Source: Microvirga solisilvae
GTDB taxonomy: Bacteria > Pseudomonadota > Alphaproteobacteria > Rhizobiales > Beijerinckiaceae
Assembly (NCBI RefSeq): GCF_022808595.1
Contig: NZ_JAKUCN010000001.1
Location: forward strand, 186,001-250,000
Length of the DNA stretch: 64,000 nt
Direction of reading: 5' to 3'
Below, piece after piece: positions 9,683 through 18,673 of this stretch. The first letter of the stretch is position 1. The number at the start of each line of letters is the position of its first letter. The translations under genes and the position numbers were made by a program. The notes beneath the pieces were generated by a model. That model saw only the letters and a program-made list of their open reading frames with translations, was not told where the DNA came from and did no database searches.

Positions 9683-11854
9683 CTATCCGGTAATGCGGTC
9701 GACGCGGCTCACCACGCGCTTGGCGCGCAGTTCCGCGATGATGGCGTTCAGGTGCTTCAGGTCCCACACGGTTAGATCGATGGTGACATCCGTGAAGTCC
9801 TGCGTGCGGCGCTTCATGTTGACGCTATCAATGTTGCCGTCATGATCCGCGATCACCTGCGCGATTTGTGCCAGCGACCCGGGCTCGTTGATCGATTGCA
9901 GCTTGATGCGCGCGGGGAAGCGCTGCGTGGAGCCGAATTCGAGATCCCAGCGCACGTCGATCCAGCGGTCGGGTTCGTTGTCGAAATCGGCCAGCGCCGA
10001 TGATTGGATCGGGTAGATCGTCACGCCTTCGCCAGGCGTGAGGATACCGACGATGCGGTCGCCGGGCACCGCGCCGCCTTCCGGCGCGAAGCGGATCGGC
10101 ATGTCCTTGTTGAGGCCACGGATCGGAATGCCGCTCGACTGCTCGCCGGACGATTTCTCGCCAGCGCCATCAGGCTCGCCGGCAATCCGGGTCTCAGTCC
10201 CGGTGCGGCGTTCTTCCTTGTAGTCGGGATAGACTGCGCGCACCACATCGCCGGAGAACATCTCGCCCCGGCCGACCGCTGCGAGCACATCCTCGGCGGA
10301 GACGCGAGCCAGGCGGGGCAGGGCGCCTTTGAGCTTCTCGTCGGAAAAGGGGCGTCCTGCACGCTCGAAAGCGCGCTCCAGGATCTGGTGGCCGAGGCCT
10401 GTATATTGCCGGCGCACGGCGGCGCGCGTGGCACGGCGGATCGAGGCGCGTGCCTTGCCGGTGACGACAAGTGACTCCCATGCGGCGGGAGGCGTCTGGC
10501 CTTCGGCGCGCACGATCTCCACCTCGTCGCCATTCTGCAATTCAGTCAGCAGTGGCGACATGCGGCCGTTGATCTTGCAGCCCACCGCCGTGTTGCCGAC
10601 ATCCGTGTGGACTGCATAAGCGAAGTCGATTGGCGTTGCGCCGCGCGGTAGGGCGATGAGGCGCCCCTTCGGCGTGAAGCAGAAGACCTGATCGTGGAAA
10701 AGCTCGAGCTTGGTATGCTCCAGGAATTCTTCCGGATTGTCGCCTTCGGCCAGAAGATCGATGGTGCGCCGCAGCCATTGATAGGCGCGGCTTTCCGTGG
10801 CGAGGCGCGAATTGTCGTTCACACCTTCCTTGTAGAGCGCGTGCGCGGCGATGCCGTATTCCGCGATCTCATCCATTTCCTGCGTGCGGATCTGCAGTTC
10901 CACGCGCTGGCTGCCGGGGCCGATCACCGTGGTGTGAATCGAGCGGTAATCGTTCTGCTTGGGCGTCGAGATGTAATCCTTGTAGCGACCTGGAACCATC
11001 GGCCAGCTCGTATGCACGGTGCCGAGCGCCCGGTAGCATTCGTCGAGGGTGCCGACGATGATGCGGAAGGCGAAGATGTCCGACAATTGCTCGAAGGAGA
11101 CGGACTTGCGTTCCATCTTGCGCCAGATGGAATAGGGGCGCTTCTGGCGCCCCGAAACATGCGCATCGATGCCCTGGGCCTTCAGCTTGGTTGTCAGCGT
11201 CTGCTCGATCTCGTCGACGAGCTTTTCGCTCTTTGCTGTCAACTCGTGCAGATGCCGGTTGATGGCCTCGTAGGCTTCAGGATCGAGGTTCTGGAAAGAC
11301 AGGTCCTCCAGTTCCTCGCGCATTTCCTGGATACCCATGCGCCCGGCAAGCGGCGCATAGATCTCCAGCGTTTCCTCGGCGATGCGCTTGCGCTTTTCCG
11401 GCGGCATGAAGCCGAGGGTGCGCATGTTGTGCAGGCGGTCGGCGAGCTTGACGAGAAGTACGCGCACGTCGTCGGCGATGGCGAGCAGCAGCTTGCGGAA
11501 GTTCTCTCCCTGCGCCGCGCGCTTGGAGACGAGGTCAAGGCGCTTAATCTTGGTGAGGCCGTCGACGAGGGCGCCGATCTGGGGGCCGAAGGTCTTGTTG
11601 ATCTCTTCCAGCGTCGCCTCGGTGTCCTCCACCGTGTCGTGGAGCACGGCGGCGGCGATGGTCGCCTCGTCGAGCTTCATGTCGGTCAGGATGGCCGCGA
11701 CTTCGAGGGGATGGCCGAAGAACAGGTCGCCGGACGCACGCTTCTGGTTGCCATGAGCCATCATGGCATACACGTAAGCGCGATTGAGAAGCGCCTCGTC
11801 GGCCGAGGGGTTGTAGCGCTTTACCCGCTCGACGAGTTCATACTGGCGCATCAT
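9683..11854 (-). CDS. rsh: Bifunctional (p)ppGpp synthetase/hydrolase
   Basis: Controls the stringent response by making and degrading (p)ppGpp. About 723 residues in the usual order: HD hydrolase ('HGNQKRASGDLFFGHP', 'VLHDTVEDT'), synthetase ('IHTTVIGPGSQRVELQIRT'), TGS ('FTPKGRLIALPRGATPIDFAYAVHTD') and C-terminal ACT. Both catalytic halves look intact, so it is a long alphaproteobacterial Rsh. I start at the first of two adjacent ATGs; a GTG four codons upstream sits too close to the AAGGAGG site. Confidence 0.95.
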   Translation of the reverse strand: MMRQYELVERVKRYNPSADEALLNRAYVYAMMAHGNQKRASGDLFFGHPLEVAAILTDMKLDEATIAAAVLHDTVEDTEATLEEINKTFGPQIGALVDGLTKIKRLDLVSKRAAQGENFRKLLLAIADDVRVLLVKLADRLHNMRTLGFMPPEKRKRIAEETLEIYAPLAGRMGIQEMREELEDLSFQNLDPEAYEAINRHLHELTAKSEKLVDEIEQTLTTKLKAQGIDAHVSGRQKRPYSIWRKMERKSVSFEQLSDIFAFRIIVGTLDECYRALGTVHTSWPMVPGRYKDYISTPKQNDYRSIHTTVIGPGSQRVELQIRTQEMDEIAEYGIAAHALYKEGVNDNSRLATESRAYQWLRRTIDLLAEGDNPEEFLEHTKLELFHDQVFCFTPKGRLIALPRGATPIDFAYAVHTDVGNTAVGCKINGRMSPLLTELQNGDEVEIVRAEGQTPPAAWESLVVTGKARASIRRATRAAVRRQYTGLGHQILERAFERAGRPFSDEKLKGALPRLARVSAEDVLAAVGRGEMFSGDVVRAVYPDYKEERRTGTETRIAGEPDGAGEKSSGEQSSGIPIRGLNKDMPIRFAPEGGAVPGDRIVGILTPGEGVTIYPIQSSALADFDNEPDRWIDVRWDLEFGSTQRFPARIKLQSINEPGSLAQIAQVIADHDGNIDSVNMKRRTQDFTDVTIDLTVWDLKHLNAIIAELRAKRVVSRVDRITG

Positions 11855-11896
11855 GTCCGCCGACACCCTCCTTCAAAACGATCTATCTGGCTGAAA

Positions 11897-11935
11897 TCAG
11901 AAGATTTTTAAAAGATATTGTAAGACGTCTTCTGA
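11897..11935. repeat. Inverted repeat upstream of rsh
   Basis: Arms TCAGAAGA (11897-11904) and TCTTCTGA (11928-11935) with a 23-nt AT-rich spacer, 43 bp before the rsh start. It could be an operator or part of the leader; chance is not excluded. Confidence 0.35.
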
Positions 11936-12005
11936 CTGCAAGCTGAATACCTTGCCGCAGCCGGCTAAACCGCGCTGTGGTTAAGGGGACGGAAGGCGAA
12001 CTTTA

Positions 12006-12674
12006 TCAGGGTTTTAGGCGTTCGTAGCGCCACGTTTTGCGGTCGAGGATCAGCCGCGCCTTGCCCGTCAGCTCCCCACCATTGCCGGAGCCTTCGAGGT
12101 TCACACGCTCCGAGCCGCGCCAGCCTTTCACACAGTATGACCACTCGGCTCCAGGCATTTCTTGACCGAAATCGTAACCCCATTCCTTTCGGAAGGTGCT
12201 GCCGTCCCTTTTCCATATAACAAGAGCGTAGATATCGCCGTGAGGGTCATTGGTCACTGTTACGAACCGATTCTTGTCTGGAGAGAACCAGGGAAACCCG
12301 TCGATATCAGTAGTCTTGCCGGTTCGCATGTCGATGAGTTTATACGCTCCACCCTCATAATAGCCGACATGAACTACCCACAGGTTCTGCTCAGGGAGCA
12401 CATCTGCCAAAGCATATTTTACGCACTCGGCCGTAGGCGCGTCGTCACTGCAATCGGTATCTTTGAAGACAACTGGACCGGGGGCGGTCGTGATCTGGAG
12501 GATCTGGTTGTTTCGCACCGCTCTTCCTTGGGCTTTCTTCAGTGCCAAGGCTTCGCCATCGCGGTAAGCTGGTTCATGCCCGCATTCCGCAAGAGCAGGT
12601 ACGATTATCCCTGCACTTGTGCCGATCAGTGCTAGTAAAGCAATGGTCCAAGGCTTGGCTGGATATCGGCGCAT
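12006..12674 (-). CDS. Exported protein of unknown function
   Basis: I do not recognise this 222-residue protein. It starts with a clear signal peptide (basic 'MRRYPAKPW', hydrophobic core, Ala-Leu-Ala) and is then soluble, with five cysteines. 'GYYEGGAYKLIDMRTGKTTDIDG' followed by 'PWFSPDKNRFVTV' recalls a short beta-propeller-like stretch. It separates rpoZ from rsh, genes that are neighbours in most Hyphomicrobiales, and its codon use is less GC-rich than theirs, which suggests an insertion. Confidence 0.7.
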   Translation of the reverse strand: MRRYPAKPWTIALLALIGTSAGIIVPALAECGHEPAYRDGEALALKKAQGRAVRNNQILQITTAPGPVVFKDTDCSDDAPTAECVKYALADVLPEQNLWVVHVGYYEGGAYKLIDMRTGKTTDIDGFPWFSPDKNRFVTVTNDPHGDIYALVIWKRDGSTFRKEWGYDFGQEMPGAEWSYCVKGWRGSERVNLEGSGNGGELTGKARLILDRKTWRYERLKP

Positions 12675-12716
12675 GTAAGGTCTCGGAAACGATCCACGCC
12701 CTAGGAATATCGTAAC

Positions 12717-12744
12717 AAAAAGCCCGGCGCTAGGCCGGGCTTTC
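12717..12744 (-). terminator. Rho-independent terminator of rpoZ
   Basis: A 10-bp stem (AAAGCCCGGC, 12719-12728, with GCCGGGCTTT, 12734-12743) and a 5-nt loop. On the minus strand it is followed by a TTTTTG tail. It starts 26 bp after the rpoZ stop. Confidence 0.85.
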
Positions 12745-12769
12745 GTAAATTCTTTAAAGACCTTTGAAA

Positions 12770-13174
12770 TCATTCGCGGTCGTCGTCGTCCGAGCTGTTG
12801 TTGCTCGGGGGGACGAGGCCTTCGAGGCCGCGGAGCAGGTCTTCCTCGCTCATGCGGTCGAACTGGACGTCCGCGTCGTTGTCGCTGCCCGAAGCGGCAG
12901 CGGTGCCGCCGAGCATCGGGACGGCTTCGGCTTCCGGTTCGTCCACCTCGACATACTTCTGCATGGAGTGGATGAGCTGCTCCTTCAGATCGTCGGGAGC
13001 AATGGTCTCGTCCGCGATCTCGCGGAGAGCCACGACGGGGTTCTTGTCGCGGTCGCGGTCGATGGTGAGCGGCGAGCCCGAGGAAATCAGGCGGGCGCGG
13101 TGGCTGGCCAGCAGCACGAGCTCAAACCGGTTGTCGACCTTGTCGATGCAGTCTTCGACGGTCACGCGAGCCAT
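12770..13174 (-). CDS. rpoZ: RNA polymerase omega subunit
   Basis: Assembles and stabilises the beta' subunit. 134 residues; '[21 protein letters not shown]' and 'ASHRARLI' are family signatures. The C-terminal half is long and acidic, ending in '[11 protein letters not shown]', as usual in alphaproteobacteria. It has its own terminator, so rsh must have another promoter or depend on read-through. Confidence 0.96.
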   Translation of the reverse strand: MARVTVEDCIDKVDNRFELVLLASHRARLISSGSPLTIDRDRDKNPVVALREIADETIAPDDLKEQLIHSMQKYVEVDEPEAEAVPMLGGTAAASGSDNDADVQFDRMSEEDLLRGLEGLVPPSNNSSDDDDRE

Positions 13175-13585
13175 GCGGGCGCTCCTTATTCAGGTTCATC
13201 AATAGCGGAAGGGCGACCGGATACACCGGATGGCTCAAGAAAACAAGAGGAAGCGTTCCCGGACAGGGACTTAAACCCCAGCCTTGCCGCCAAGTGCAGT
13301 CCCGCACGCCGACGGCCCCGCTGTCACGAATATGTTGCAACATAGGGAGTATGGGGGCCGCATGAGGATCTTGAAGAGGTTTGCGCAGCGAGTTCTGCAC
13401 TGGATCGAGCGCCTGTCAGCGGGGCTTTTAACCCGCAAGCCGCAATTTGACCGGAGCCTCCTGAAAGGCTGGCGGCAGCTTATCTGAGGGCTGGATAAGG
13501 CCTTGAAACGCGCTGTTTGCCTTGACTCTGAGCCCCGCGAGTGCGAGTTCCGCGCGGATTCGATGCAATAAAGGTTCCGCTCCCG
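13175..13585. other. Intergenic region between rpoZ and fabD (411 bp)
   Basis: Divergent promoter region. A short plus-strand frame could encode a basic 41-residue peptide (from ATG 13362, MRILKRFAQRVLHW to 13487), but its ribosome site is poor and I cannot support it. No tRNA or obvious structured RNA is seen. Confidence 0.45.
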
Positions 13586-14533
13586 ATGAAGCGCGCATTC
13601 ATTTTCCCGGGCCAGGGCAGCCAGGCCGTGGGCATGGGCAAGGCCCTCGCCGATGCCTTTCCCCAGGCCAAGGCCGTGTTCGACGAGGTGGACGAGGCTC
13701 TCTCGCAGAAGCTCTCCACCCTCATGTGGGATGGTCCCGCCGAGGAGCTGACCCTCACTGCCAACACCCAGCCGGCCCTGATGGCCGTGAGCCTCGCCGC
13801 CATGCGCGTGCTGGAGGCCGAGGCCGGGCTCGATCTCAAAAAGCATGCCGCCTTCGTTGCCGGTCACTCGCTGGGCGAATATTCGGCCCTTGCCGCTGCG
13901 GGCAGCCTCTCCATCGCCGACACGGCCCGACTGCTCCGCATTCGCGGCAATGCCATGCAGAATGCCGTGCCCGTCGGGCAGGGCGCCATGGCCGCTCTCC
14001 TCGGCCTTGAATATGACACCGCCCTTGAGGTTGCCAAAGCGGCAGCCCAGGGCGAAGTCTGCGATGCAGCCAACGACAATGGCGGTGCGCAGGTCGTCGT
14101 CTCGGGCCACAAGGCCGCCGTCGAGCGCGCGGTGACCATCGCTCAGGAAAAGGGCGCCAAGCGCGCCGTGATGCTGGCCGTATCCGCCCCCTTCCATTGC
14201 GCCCTCATGCAGCCCGCCGCCGACGCCATGCGCGAGGCTCTGGCGGGTGTCACCGTGAACGCTCCCGTCGTTACGGTGGTCGCCAATGTGGAGGCTGCCC
14301 CGATCACCGATCCTGCCGCGATCAAGGATGCCCTGGTCCGTCAGGTCACGGGCACGGTCCGCTGGCGCGAATGCGTGGCCTATATGGCCGCTCAGGGCGT
14401 TGAATCATTTTATGAGGTTGGCTCGGGTAAGGTCCTGACAGGCCTTGTGAAACGCATCGCGGCGGGCGCCACGTCCAGCGCCATCGGCACCCCCGACGAC
14501 GTCGCCGCCTTCAAAGCTTCCCTGCAAGGATAA
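13586..14533 (+). CDS. fabD: Malonyl-CoA:ACP transacylase
   Basis: Loads malonate from CoA onto acyl carrier protein for fatty acid elongation. 315 residues. The nucleophile is Ser95 in 'GHSLGEY', the partner His is His204 in 'APFHCALM', and the N-terminal 'FPGQGSQ' is intact. It is the first gene of the fab cluster; fabG follows after 12 bp with AGAGGAGAG before its start. Confidence 0.96.
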   Translation: MKRAFIFPGQGSQAVGMGKALADAFPQAKAVFDEVDEALSQKLSTLMWDGPAEELTLTANTQPALMAVSLAAMRVLEAEAGLDLKKHAAFVAGHSLGEYSALAAAGSLSIADTARLLRIRGNAMQNAVPVGQGAMAALLGLEYDTALEVAKAAAQGEVCDAANDNGGAQVVVSGHKAAVERAVTIAQEKGAKRAVMLAVSAPFHCALMQPAADAMREALAGVTVNAPVVTVVANVEAAPITDPAAIKDALVRQVTGTVRWRECVAYMAAQGVESFYEVGSGKVLTGLVKRIAAGATSSAIGTPDDVAAFKASLQG

Positions 14534-14545
14534 GAGGAGAGCCTC

Positions 14546-15283
14546 ATGTTCGATCTGACTGGCCGCAAGGCTCTCATTACCGGTGCGACCGGCGGCATCG
14601 GCGGCTCCATCGCCCGTGCCCTCCATGCCCGTGGCGCCACCGTGACCATCTCCGGCACCCGCCGCGCTGCTCTCGACGAGCTGGCCGCCTCGCTCGGCGA
14701 ACGCGTCCACGTGGTCGAGGCGAACCTCGCCGACAAGGATTCCGTCGAAGCCCTCGTTCCCGCCGCCGAGGCAGCCATGGACGGCCTCGACATCCTCGTG
14801 AACAACGCGGGCGTGACCAAGGACAACCTGTTCATGCGCATGAAGGACGAGGAGTGGGACACGGTGATCGCCGTCAACCTCACCGCTTCCTTCCGCCTGT
14901 CCCGCGCCGCCGTGAAGGGCATGATGCGCCGCCGCTATGGCCGCATCGTCAATATCGGCTCTGTCGTGGGCTCCACCGGCAATCCGGGGCAGGGCAACTA
15001 CGCAGCCTCCAAGGCCGGCCTTATCGGCATGACCAAGGCGCTCGCTGCCGAGGTGGCAAGCCGCAACATCACCGTGAACCTGGTCGCGCCGGGCTTCATC
15101 GAATCCCCGATGACCGAGGTTCTCAACGATAAGCAGCGCGAGGGAATCCTTGGCACCATCCCTATGGGAAGGTTGGGCCAGGGCGATGAAATCGCCTCGT
15201 CGGTTGTGTATCTCGCCTCCAACGAAGCCGGCTACGTAACGGGGCACACCCTGCACGTAAACGGCGGAATGGCCATGTTCTAG
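14546..15283 (+). CDS. fabG: 3-oxoacyl-ACP reductase
   Basis: NADPH-dependent SDR enzyme for the first reduction in each elongation cycle. 245 residues. The nucleotide site is 'TGATGGIG', 'NNAG' is at about 86-89, and the catalytic set is Ser139, Tyr152, Lys156. The 'PMGRLGQGDEIASSVVYLASN' stretch and C-terminal 'HVNGGMAMF' are typical of true FabG rather than general SDRs. Confidence 0.96.
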   Translation: MFDLTGRKALITGATGGIGGSIARALHARGATVTISGTRRAALDELAASLGERVHVVEANLADKDSVEALVPAAEAAMDGLDILVNNAGVTKDNLFMRMKDEEWDTVIAVNLTASFRLSRAAVKGMMRRRYGRIVNIGSVVGSTGNPGQGNYAASKAGLIGMTKALAAEVASRNITVNLVAPGFIESPMTEVLNDKQREGILGTIPMGRLGQGDEIASSVVYLASNEAGYVTGHTLHVNGGMAMF

Positions 15284-15291
15284 AATAACTT

Positions 15292-15343
15292 AGCGGCATC
15301 TGCGGAATCTGTTCGCAGGTGCCGCTGGCCTCTCGCCAGAGAG
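15292..15343 (+). other. Tandem hairpins behind fabG
   Basis: Two potential RNA hairpins in a row: AGCGGCA-TC-TGCG with CGCA-GG-TGCCGCT (15292-15326) and CCTCTC with GAGAGG (15328-15343). There is no T tract, so they may stabilise a 3' end or cause partial termination before the highly expressed acpP. A further small palindrome, TCAGCT/AGCTGA, lies at 15443-15458 in the acpP leader. Confidence 0.4.
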
Positions 15344-15519
15344 GATAAGCTTGTGTTAAGCATGAGCCCGATCACGCCAAAGGGGTTGACCGGCGCGCAA
15401 AAATACGGCTTTGCACGGCGCAAGGTAGCCGTTTCAGCGTTGTCAGCTGAGCAGCTGATCTAAGTTTCGATTTTTAATCCGCCCAATTCCTGAGGCGGCA
15501 GCCACTGAGGAAGAAAACG

Positions 15520-15756
15520 ATGAGTGACGTCGCTGATCGCGTGAAGAAGATTGTTGTCGAGCACCTGGGCGTCGAAGCCGACAAGGTGACGGACAACGCC
15601 AACTTCATCGACGACCTGGGCGCCGACAGCCTCGACACGGTCGAGCTGGTGATGGCCTTCGAAGAAGAGTTCAACGTCGAGATCCCGGACGATGCAGCCG
15701 AGACCATCGTCACGGTTGGCGATGCCATCCGCTTCCTCGAGAAGAACGCAGCCTAA
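15520..15756 (+). CDS. acpP: Acyl carrier protein
   Basis: Carries growing acyl chains on a phosphopantetheine arm. 78 residues, very acidic. The modified serine is Ser37 in '[11 protein letters not shown]'. The start follows GAGGAAG. It is preceded by a 236-bp gap and followed by a hairpin, which would let it be expressed far above its neighbours. Confidence 0.98.
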   Translation: MSDVADRVKKIVVEHLGVEADKVTDNANFIDDLGADSLDTVELVMAFEEEFNVEIPDDAAETIVTVGDAIRFLEKNAA

Positions 15757-15765
15757 GTAGGTTGA

Positions 15766-15803
15766 CGGGCGTCGGGTGAGTCACCTGACGCCCGATTTTT
15801 ATT
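15766..15803 (+). terminator. Terminator/attenuator between acpP and fabF
   Basis: A nearly perfect stem of up to 13 bp (CGGGCGTCGGGTGA with TCACCTGACGCCCG, one G-U pair) followed by ATTTTTATTT. It ends about 20 bp before the fabF start, so read-through would set the ratio of acpP to fabF. Confidence 0.8.
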
Positions 15804-15823
15804 TAAAGATAGGGTCAAACGTT

Positions 15824-17086
15824 ATGCGCCGGGTTGTCGTTACTGGTCTTGGCATGGTCACTCCGCTGGGCAATGGGGTCGATACCACATGGTCCCGCCT
15901 GATCGAGGGACAGAGCGGCGCTAACAAGATCACCGACTTCCAGGTCGATGATCTTGCCTGCCAGATCGCCTGCCAGATCCCGGTCGGCGACGGCTCCGCC
16001 GGCACCTTCAATCCCGACGAGTGGATGGAGCCGAAGGAGCAGCGCAAGGTCGATCCGTTCATCGTCTATGCCATGGCGGCCTCCACCCAGGCCCTGCGCG
16101 ACGCAGGCTGGGCCCCGAAATCCTACGAGGATCAATGCGCCACGGGCGTGCTGATCGGCTCCGGCATCGGCGGCATCGGCGGCATCTATGAGGCTTCGGC
16201 CACCCTGATCGAGCGCGGCCCGCGCCGCATCTCGCCCTTCTTCATCCCCGGCCGTCTCATCAACCTCGCAGGCGGCTACGTTTCCATCGAGCACGGCCTG
16301 AAAGGTCCGAACCACGCGGTGGTGACGGCCTGCTCCACAGGCTCGCACGCCATCGGCGATGCGGCGCGCCTGATCGCCCTGGGTGATGCGGACGTGATGG
16401 TGGCCGGCGGCACGGAATCCCCGGTCAACCGCCTCTCGATCGCAGGCTTTGCTGCCTGCCGTGCGCTCTCCACCGGCTACAACGACACGCCTGAGAAGGC
16501 TTCGCGTCCCTACGACAAGGATCGCGACGGCTTCGTCATGGGCGAGGGCGCCGGCGTCGTGGTGCTGGAAGAGTACGAGCACGCCAAGGCGCGCGGCGCG
16601 AAGATCTATGCCGAGGTCATCGGCTATGGTCTCTCGGGCGACGCCTATCACATCACCTCGCCCTCCGAAGACGGCGACGGCGCCTATCGCTGCATGTCCG
16701 CTGCCCTCAAGCGCGCGGGCATCCCGGTCTCCGAGATCGACTACGTGAACGCCCACGGCACCTCGACCCCGCTCGGTGACGAGCTGGAACTGAAGGCCGT
16801 CGAGCGCATTGTCGGCAACGCTGCCGGCAAGCTCTCCATGTCGTCCACCAAGTCGGCGGTCGGCCACCTGCTGGGCGCTGCCGGCGCTGTCGAGGCGATC
16901 TTCTCGATCCTCGCCATGCGCGATGGCATCATTCCGCCCACGATCAACCTCGACAATCCGTCGGTTGAAACCGCCATCGACCTCGTGCCGAAGGTGGCCA
17001 AGCGCAAGGAAGTCAACGTGGCCCTGTCGAACTCCTTCGGATTCGGTGGCACCAATGCCTCGCTGATCTTCCGTCGGGTTGCCTGA
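15824..17086 (+). CDS. fabF: 3-oxoacyl-ACP synthase II
   Basis: Elongating condensing enzyme of type II fatty acid synthesis. 420 residues. The active site is complete: Cys170 in 'TACSTGSHAI', His311 in 'NAHGTSTPLGD', Lys343 and His348 in 'STKSAVGHLLGAAG'. The start giving MRRVVVTGLGMV matches the family N-terminus. Confidence 0.97.
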   Translation: MRRVVVTGLGMVTPLGNGVDTTWSRLIEGQSGANKITDFQVDDLACQIACQIPVGDGSAGTFNPDEWMEPKEQRKVDPFIVYAMAASTQALRDAGWAPKSYEDQCATGVLIGSGIGGIGGIYEASATLIERGPRRISPFFIPGRLINLAGGYVSIEHGLKGPNHAVVTACSTGSHAIGDAARLIALGDADVMVAGGTESPVNRLSIAGFAACRALSTGYNDTPEKASRPYDKDRDGFVMGEGAGVVVLEEYEHAKARGAKIYAEVIGYGLSGDAYHITSPSEDGDGAYRCMSAALKRAGIPVSEIDYVNAHGTSTPLGDELELKAVERIVGNAAGKLSMSSTKSAVGHLLGAAGAVEAIFSILAMRDGIIPPTINLDNPSVETAIDLVPKVAKRKEVNVALSNSFGFGGTNASLIFRRVA

Positions 17087-17181
17087 GGATAGCGCTTCAT
17101 CGTTACGGCTTTTCGCCATAATCCCCGTTAGGGTGTCGAACGAGTCACCACGCACAAGGCCGGCACCAGAAAAGCATCGCG

Positions 17182-18582
17182 ATGTTCGGACGCAAAAAGA
17201 AAAGCACTCTGATCTCTGAGCATGAGGCAGAAGCCCATGGCCAGGAGCAACCGCGCCTTGCCCCGCGCTCGCCGAGCGAGGCGCTGAAGCCCTCTTTGGC
17301 TCCGCCGCCTCCGCCGCGCCTGCGCCGCCGTCGCGGCGGCATGCTGTCCGTCCTGAGCGGACTGCTGACGCTGATCGTGGCTGTGGCGCTGGCTGGCCTC
17401 TTCGGGTTCTCGATGCTGCAGCAGGAGGTCACGGCCAAGGGCCCGCTGCAGACCGACAAGGTCGTGCTCATTCCGCGCAATACCGGCACGAGCGAGATCG
17501 CAGGCATCCTGAAGGAAGAGGGCGTGCTCAATCAGCCCTTCCTGTTCGAGGCTTATGCCCTCATCAACCGTCAGCGCGGCCAGCTCAAGGCGGGCGAGTT
17601 CCAGTTCAAGGCCGGAACGAGCATCGAGGAAGCCATCGATACCCTCGTTAACGGCAAAGCGATCCTCCACTCAGTCACGGTTCCCGAAGGACTCACGAGC
17701 GAGCAGATCATCGCGCGCCTTTACGAGAACGAGATTCTCTCCGGCGACATCGCCGAGACCCCGCGTGAGGGAACGCTGCTGCCCGATACCTATAAGTTCG
17801 AGCGCGGCACCACGCGCCAGCAGATCGTCGGCACCATGCAGGCGGCGCAGCGCCAGGCGCTGAACCAGATCTGGCAGCGCCGTTCGGCCGAGTTGCCGAT
17901 CAAGTCGCCGCAGGAGCTCGTGATCCTCGCCTCCATCGTGGAGAAGGAGACGGGCCGCGCTGATGAGCGCACGCGTGTGGCGGGCGTATTCATCAATCGC
18001 CTCATGAAGCGCATGAAGCTGCAATCCGACCCGACCATCGTGTATGGCCTCGTCGGCGGCAAGGGCACTCTCGGCCGTGGCATCCTGCGCAGCGAGATCG
18101 AGGCTGCGACGCCCTACAACACTTATGTGATCGAGGGCCTGCCGCCCGGACCCATCGCCAATCCGGGACGCGCCGCGCTCGAGGCCGTCGCCAATCCATC
18201 GCGCACGAAGGATCTCTACTTCGTCGCCGACGGCTCGGGAGGCCACGCCTTCGCCGAGTCTTACGATCAGCACCAGCGCAACGTGGCGCGTTGGCGCCAG
18301 ATCGAGAAATCGAAGCCGGCGCCGGACAGCAACAATGTCGATCGTATCGTCGATCCGGAGGCTCCCGGCCAGTCCGGCGCGGTGGACGACGGTTTGTCCG
18401 AGCTGCGCGGCACCGCCAACGCCCTGCCGGCGGGCTCATCTCGCCCCATCGTGGGGGCCAATGGCAGGCCCGGTCGTGCGCGCGGTTTCGATGCCAGCGA
18501 AGGCACAGACAAGGATCCGCTGAAGAACAAGACCTTCGATCTGACCAATCCGAAGAATGTTCCGAATCTGAAACAGCCCTGA
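17182..18582 (+). CDS. mltG: Endolytic murein transglycosylase MltG
   Basis: Inner-membrane enzyme that cuts nascent peptidoglycan glycan strands and sets their length. 466 residues: Pro-rich cytoplasmic N-terminus, one membrane segment (about 54-79), LysM-like region, then the YceG catalytic domain with Glu254 in 'LASIVEKETG' and 'PYNTYVIEGLPPGPIANPG'. A disordered tail after about 390 extends beyond the E. coli form. The fabF-mltG-yicC-gmk order is common in alphaproteobacteria. Confidence 0.95.
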   Translation: MFGRKKKSTLISEHEAEAHGQEQPRLAPRSPSEALKPSLAPPPPPRLRRRRGGMLSVLSGLLTLIVAVALAGLFGFSMLQQEVTAKGPLQTDKVVLIPRNTGTSEIAGILKEEGVLNQPFLFEAYALINRQRGQLKAGEFQFKAGTSIEEAIDTLVNGKAILHSVTVPEGLTSEQIIARLYENEILSGDIAETPREGTLLPDTYKFERGTTRQQIVGTMQAAQRQALNQIWQRRSAELPIKSPQELVILASIVEKETGRADERTRVAGVFINRLMKRMKLQSDPTIVYGLVGGKGTLGRGILRSEIEAATPYNTYVIEGLPPGPIANPGRAALEAVANPSRTKDLYFVADGSGGHAFAESYDQHQRNVARWRQIEKSKPAPDSNNVDRIVDPEAPGQSGAVDDGLSELRGTANALPAGSSRPIVGANGRPGRARGFDASEGTDKDPLKNKTFDLTNPKNVPNLKQP

Positions 18583-18614
18583 TTGTTGGCTGTTCTCTCA
18601 TTGCAATCGACTTC

Positions 18615-18652
18615 AAACTCGGTGCGGATTATGGTCCCGCCGAGTTTTTTAT
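18615..18652 (+). terminator. Probable terminator behind mltG
   Basis: AAACTCGG (18615-18622) pairs with CCGAGTTT (18640-18647) across a 17-nt loop, followed by TTTATT. The large loop makes it weaker than the others here. Confidence 0.5.
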
Positions 18653-18673
18653 TCTGTGTCTGAGGTTCTGTGC

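Noticed and set aside
15815-17155. 446-codon frame antisense to fabF
   Set aside because: fabF has a complete active site; the antisense product has no family features.
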